DNA of 64,000 nt from Elysia chlorotica (lineage: Eukaryota; Mollusca; Gastropoda; Plakobranchidae), in the NCBI GenBank assembly GCA_003991915.1, contig RQTK01000159.1, forward strand, positions 328,669 to 392,668, read 5' to 3'. Shown piece by piece: positions 62,845 to 64,000 of this stretch (position 1 is its first letter; each line of letters begins with the position of its first letter). The notes beneath the pieces are model-generated. The model was given only the letters and a program-made list of their open reading frames with translations. It searched no databases and was not told the origin of the DNA. Both the position numbers and the translations under genes were made by a program.

Positions 62845-64000
62845 ACTGCGGGGCCATTAATTGTGGCGCTCCGCTGGATGTTTACACTAGGCTTACGCCA
62901 ATACCCAAACTACAACTCTTAACGCCACACGCTTTTATTCTTTATTTGCATACATACATACATTCATTCATTCATTCATTCATTCACTCATTTGTTCATC
63001 CCTCCATCCCGTGTATCCGCTTTTTGCGTGTATATATTGAAGCAATTGAATAAAGGTGGCCATATTGAGGGGGTATCTTTTTTGAGGTACCCATAAGTCT
63101 AAAAACTTCTGGATACGTATCAACAGAAATCTACTACTTATGCCGGTTATTCATTGTTTTTAATCTTTTCGCCACCGTGTGATCTCACGTAACCTACATT
63201 TATCCTGTCCGTGGCTTTTCGAAAACCCAGTATTTCCCACTCTTTTTTGTTGACTAGATTTTATGGAAAACTTTTCTCCCCATATTTTATGGCCGGCTTT
63301 ATGGTGATTTTGGCTGAAAAACTCGGCTATTAATACCAAATCACCTAAGGGACGCAAGCTTAGTCTAAGGGGCAATGTTGACAGTTTTGTTAGAATATTT
63401 ATTTGAATAGGTGTACAACTGCTGAACCATTTGTGAAAATCTTAAATTCTTTTCCTCTGTTAATCCTCAACCGCATCCCATCACACGTTACAATGCCCTG
63501 AAGTAGATCTACATCGAAACTCCTCGCAATCATAGCTTAGTTTGTTGTGTCCTAAACGTATATATCGTGGACTAACGCATTGCTATATCTAAGACACTAT
63601 TTTCAGTCTTCAAGAAGATCCTACGAATTCTCTTCGGAAACGCAGACTTTTTCTCCGTATACTTTTAGACATCATTTTATACCATTTTATTCTGTGTGAA
63701 TGCTTTTTCTCCCCACCACTCTAACCCCTGACTTCGGCAGTTATGTCGTGAACATCATCATTGCATAGATTAACCTACAATACACCTACATTGGCACACC
63801 TTTACTGTCCAATCCCCAACTTTGGCAGCCATCCACCAACCACTGCCTAAAGAATTACAGTGCCCTGCCTTAAGAATTACAATGCCATAAACCGCGATCA
63901 GAAGCGAAACTTGCAAATGATTCGCTCATTGGGGTCGGCCGGAGCCCCGCTAAGAATGCGCACTTGACCAATACTAGCGGTCACTCAAATAATAGCCGTG
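62845..64000. other. No gene recognised; short (CATT)n repeat
   Basis: A (CATT)n tract lies at about 62960-62990. Small open frames on both strands have no recognised domain or convincing splice sites. Confidence 0.5.

Noticed and set aside
63160..63375. 71-residue minus-strand frame
   Set aside because: No recognised motif, no convincing splice or promoter context; probably chance.

Overview
The window is AT-rich, intron-rich animal DNA, most likely from a gastropod mollusc. The reasons are many copies of one tRNA-derived SINE with a conserved tail, long (TC)n, (GATA)n, (ATT)n and (CTA)n microsatellites, GT-AG introns of hundreds to thousands of bases, and gene families common in molluscs (BIR/IAP, CAP-EGF-ShK secreted proteins, small Cys-rich secreted proteins). 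No bacterial or viral genes were seen. Gene models were built by hand from splice sites, reading phase and domain spacing. The three complete models (ZNF, CAP, and copy 2 of the Cys-rich family) close exactly in frame across all exons.

Layout. At 1-2.4 kb lies an eIF4A processed pseudogene whose 5' half is inverted relative to the following part. At 2.9-4.1 kb, minus strand, are two exons that form one BIR domain of an inhibitor-of-apoptosis-like gene, next to an assembly gap. From 4.1 to 8.4 kb there are SINEs, GA/TG/CAA repeats and a more GC-rich stretch. At 8.5-17.9 kb, plus strand, is a seven-exon gene for a 1301-residue six-finger C2H2 protein. From 18 to 23.5 kb there are SINEs and small tandem duplications.

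At 23.5-38.3 kb, minus strand, is a nine-exon gene for a 310-residue secreted CAP/CRISP-type protein with signal peptide, CAP domain, Cys-rich hinge, EGF-like module and ShK-type C-terminus. It has a 23-nt micro-exon, a TATA box, a 330-bp (CTA)n array 33 nt past one splice donor, and a 26-bp minisatellite in its 3' UTR.

At 41.3-59.0 kb, all minus strand, is a head-to-tail cluster of three copies of a small secreted eight-cysteine protein. Copy 1 is decayed: its start ATG is ACG, exon 3 carries a 1-nt insertion, and the last exon joins out of frame. Copy 2 is intact (127 residues, TATA box, non-coding first exon, second promoter copy 1.35 kb upstream). Copy 3 has intact last three exons but no signal-peptide exon or promoter in the window. 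A ~5-kb segmental duplication (43.86-48.69 and 54.29-59.98 kb) produced copy 3. The duplication ends where a ~2.8-kb element with ~53-bp terminal inverted repeats begins (60.0-62.8 kb).

The CAP gene and the Cys-rich cluster are neighbours on one strand and both encode secreted disulphide-rich proteins. A shared secretory tissue is possible but is inference only. Three N-gaps (2743-2909, 35032-35106, 49644-49835) all fall in repeats.
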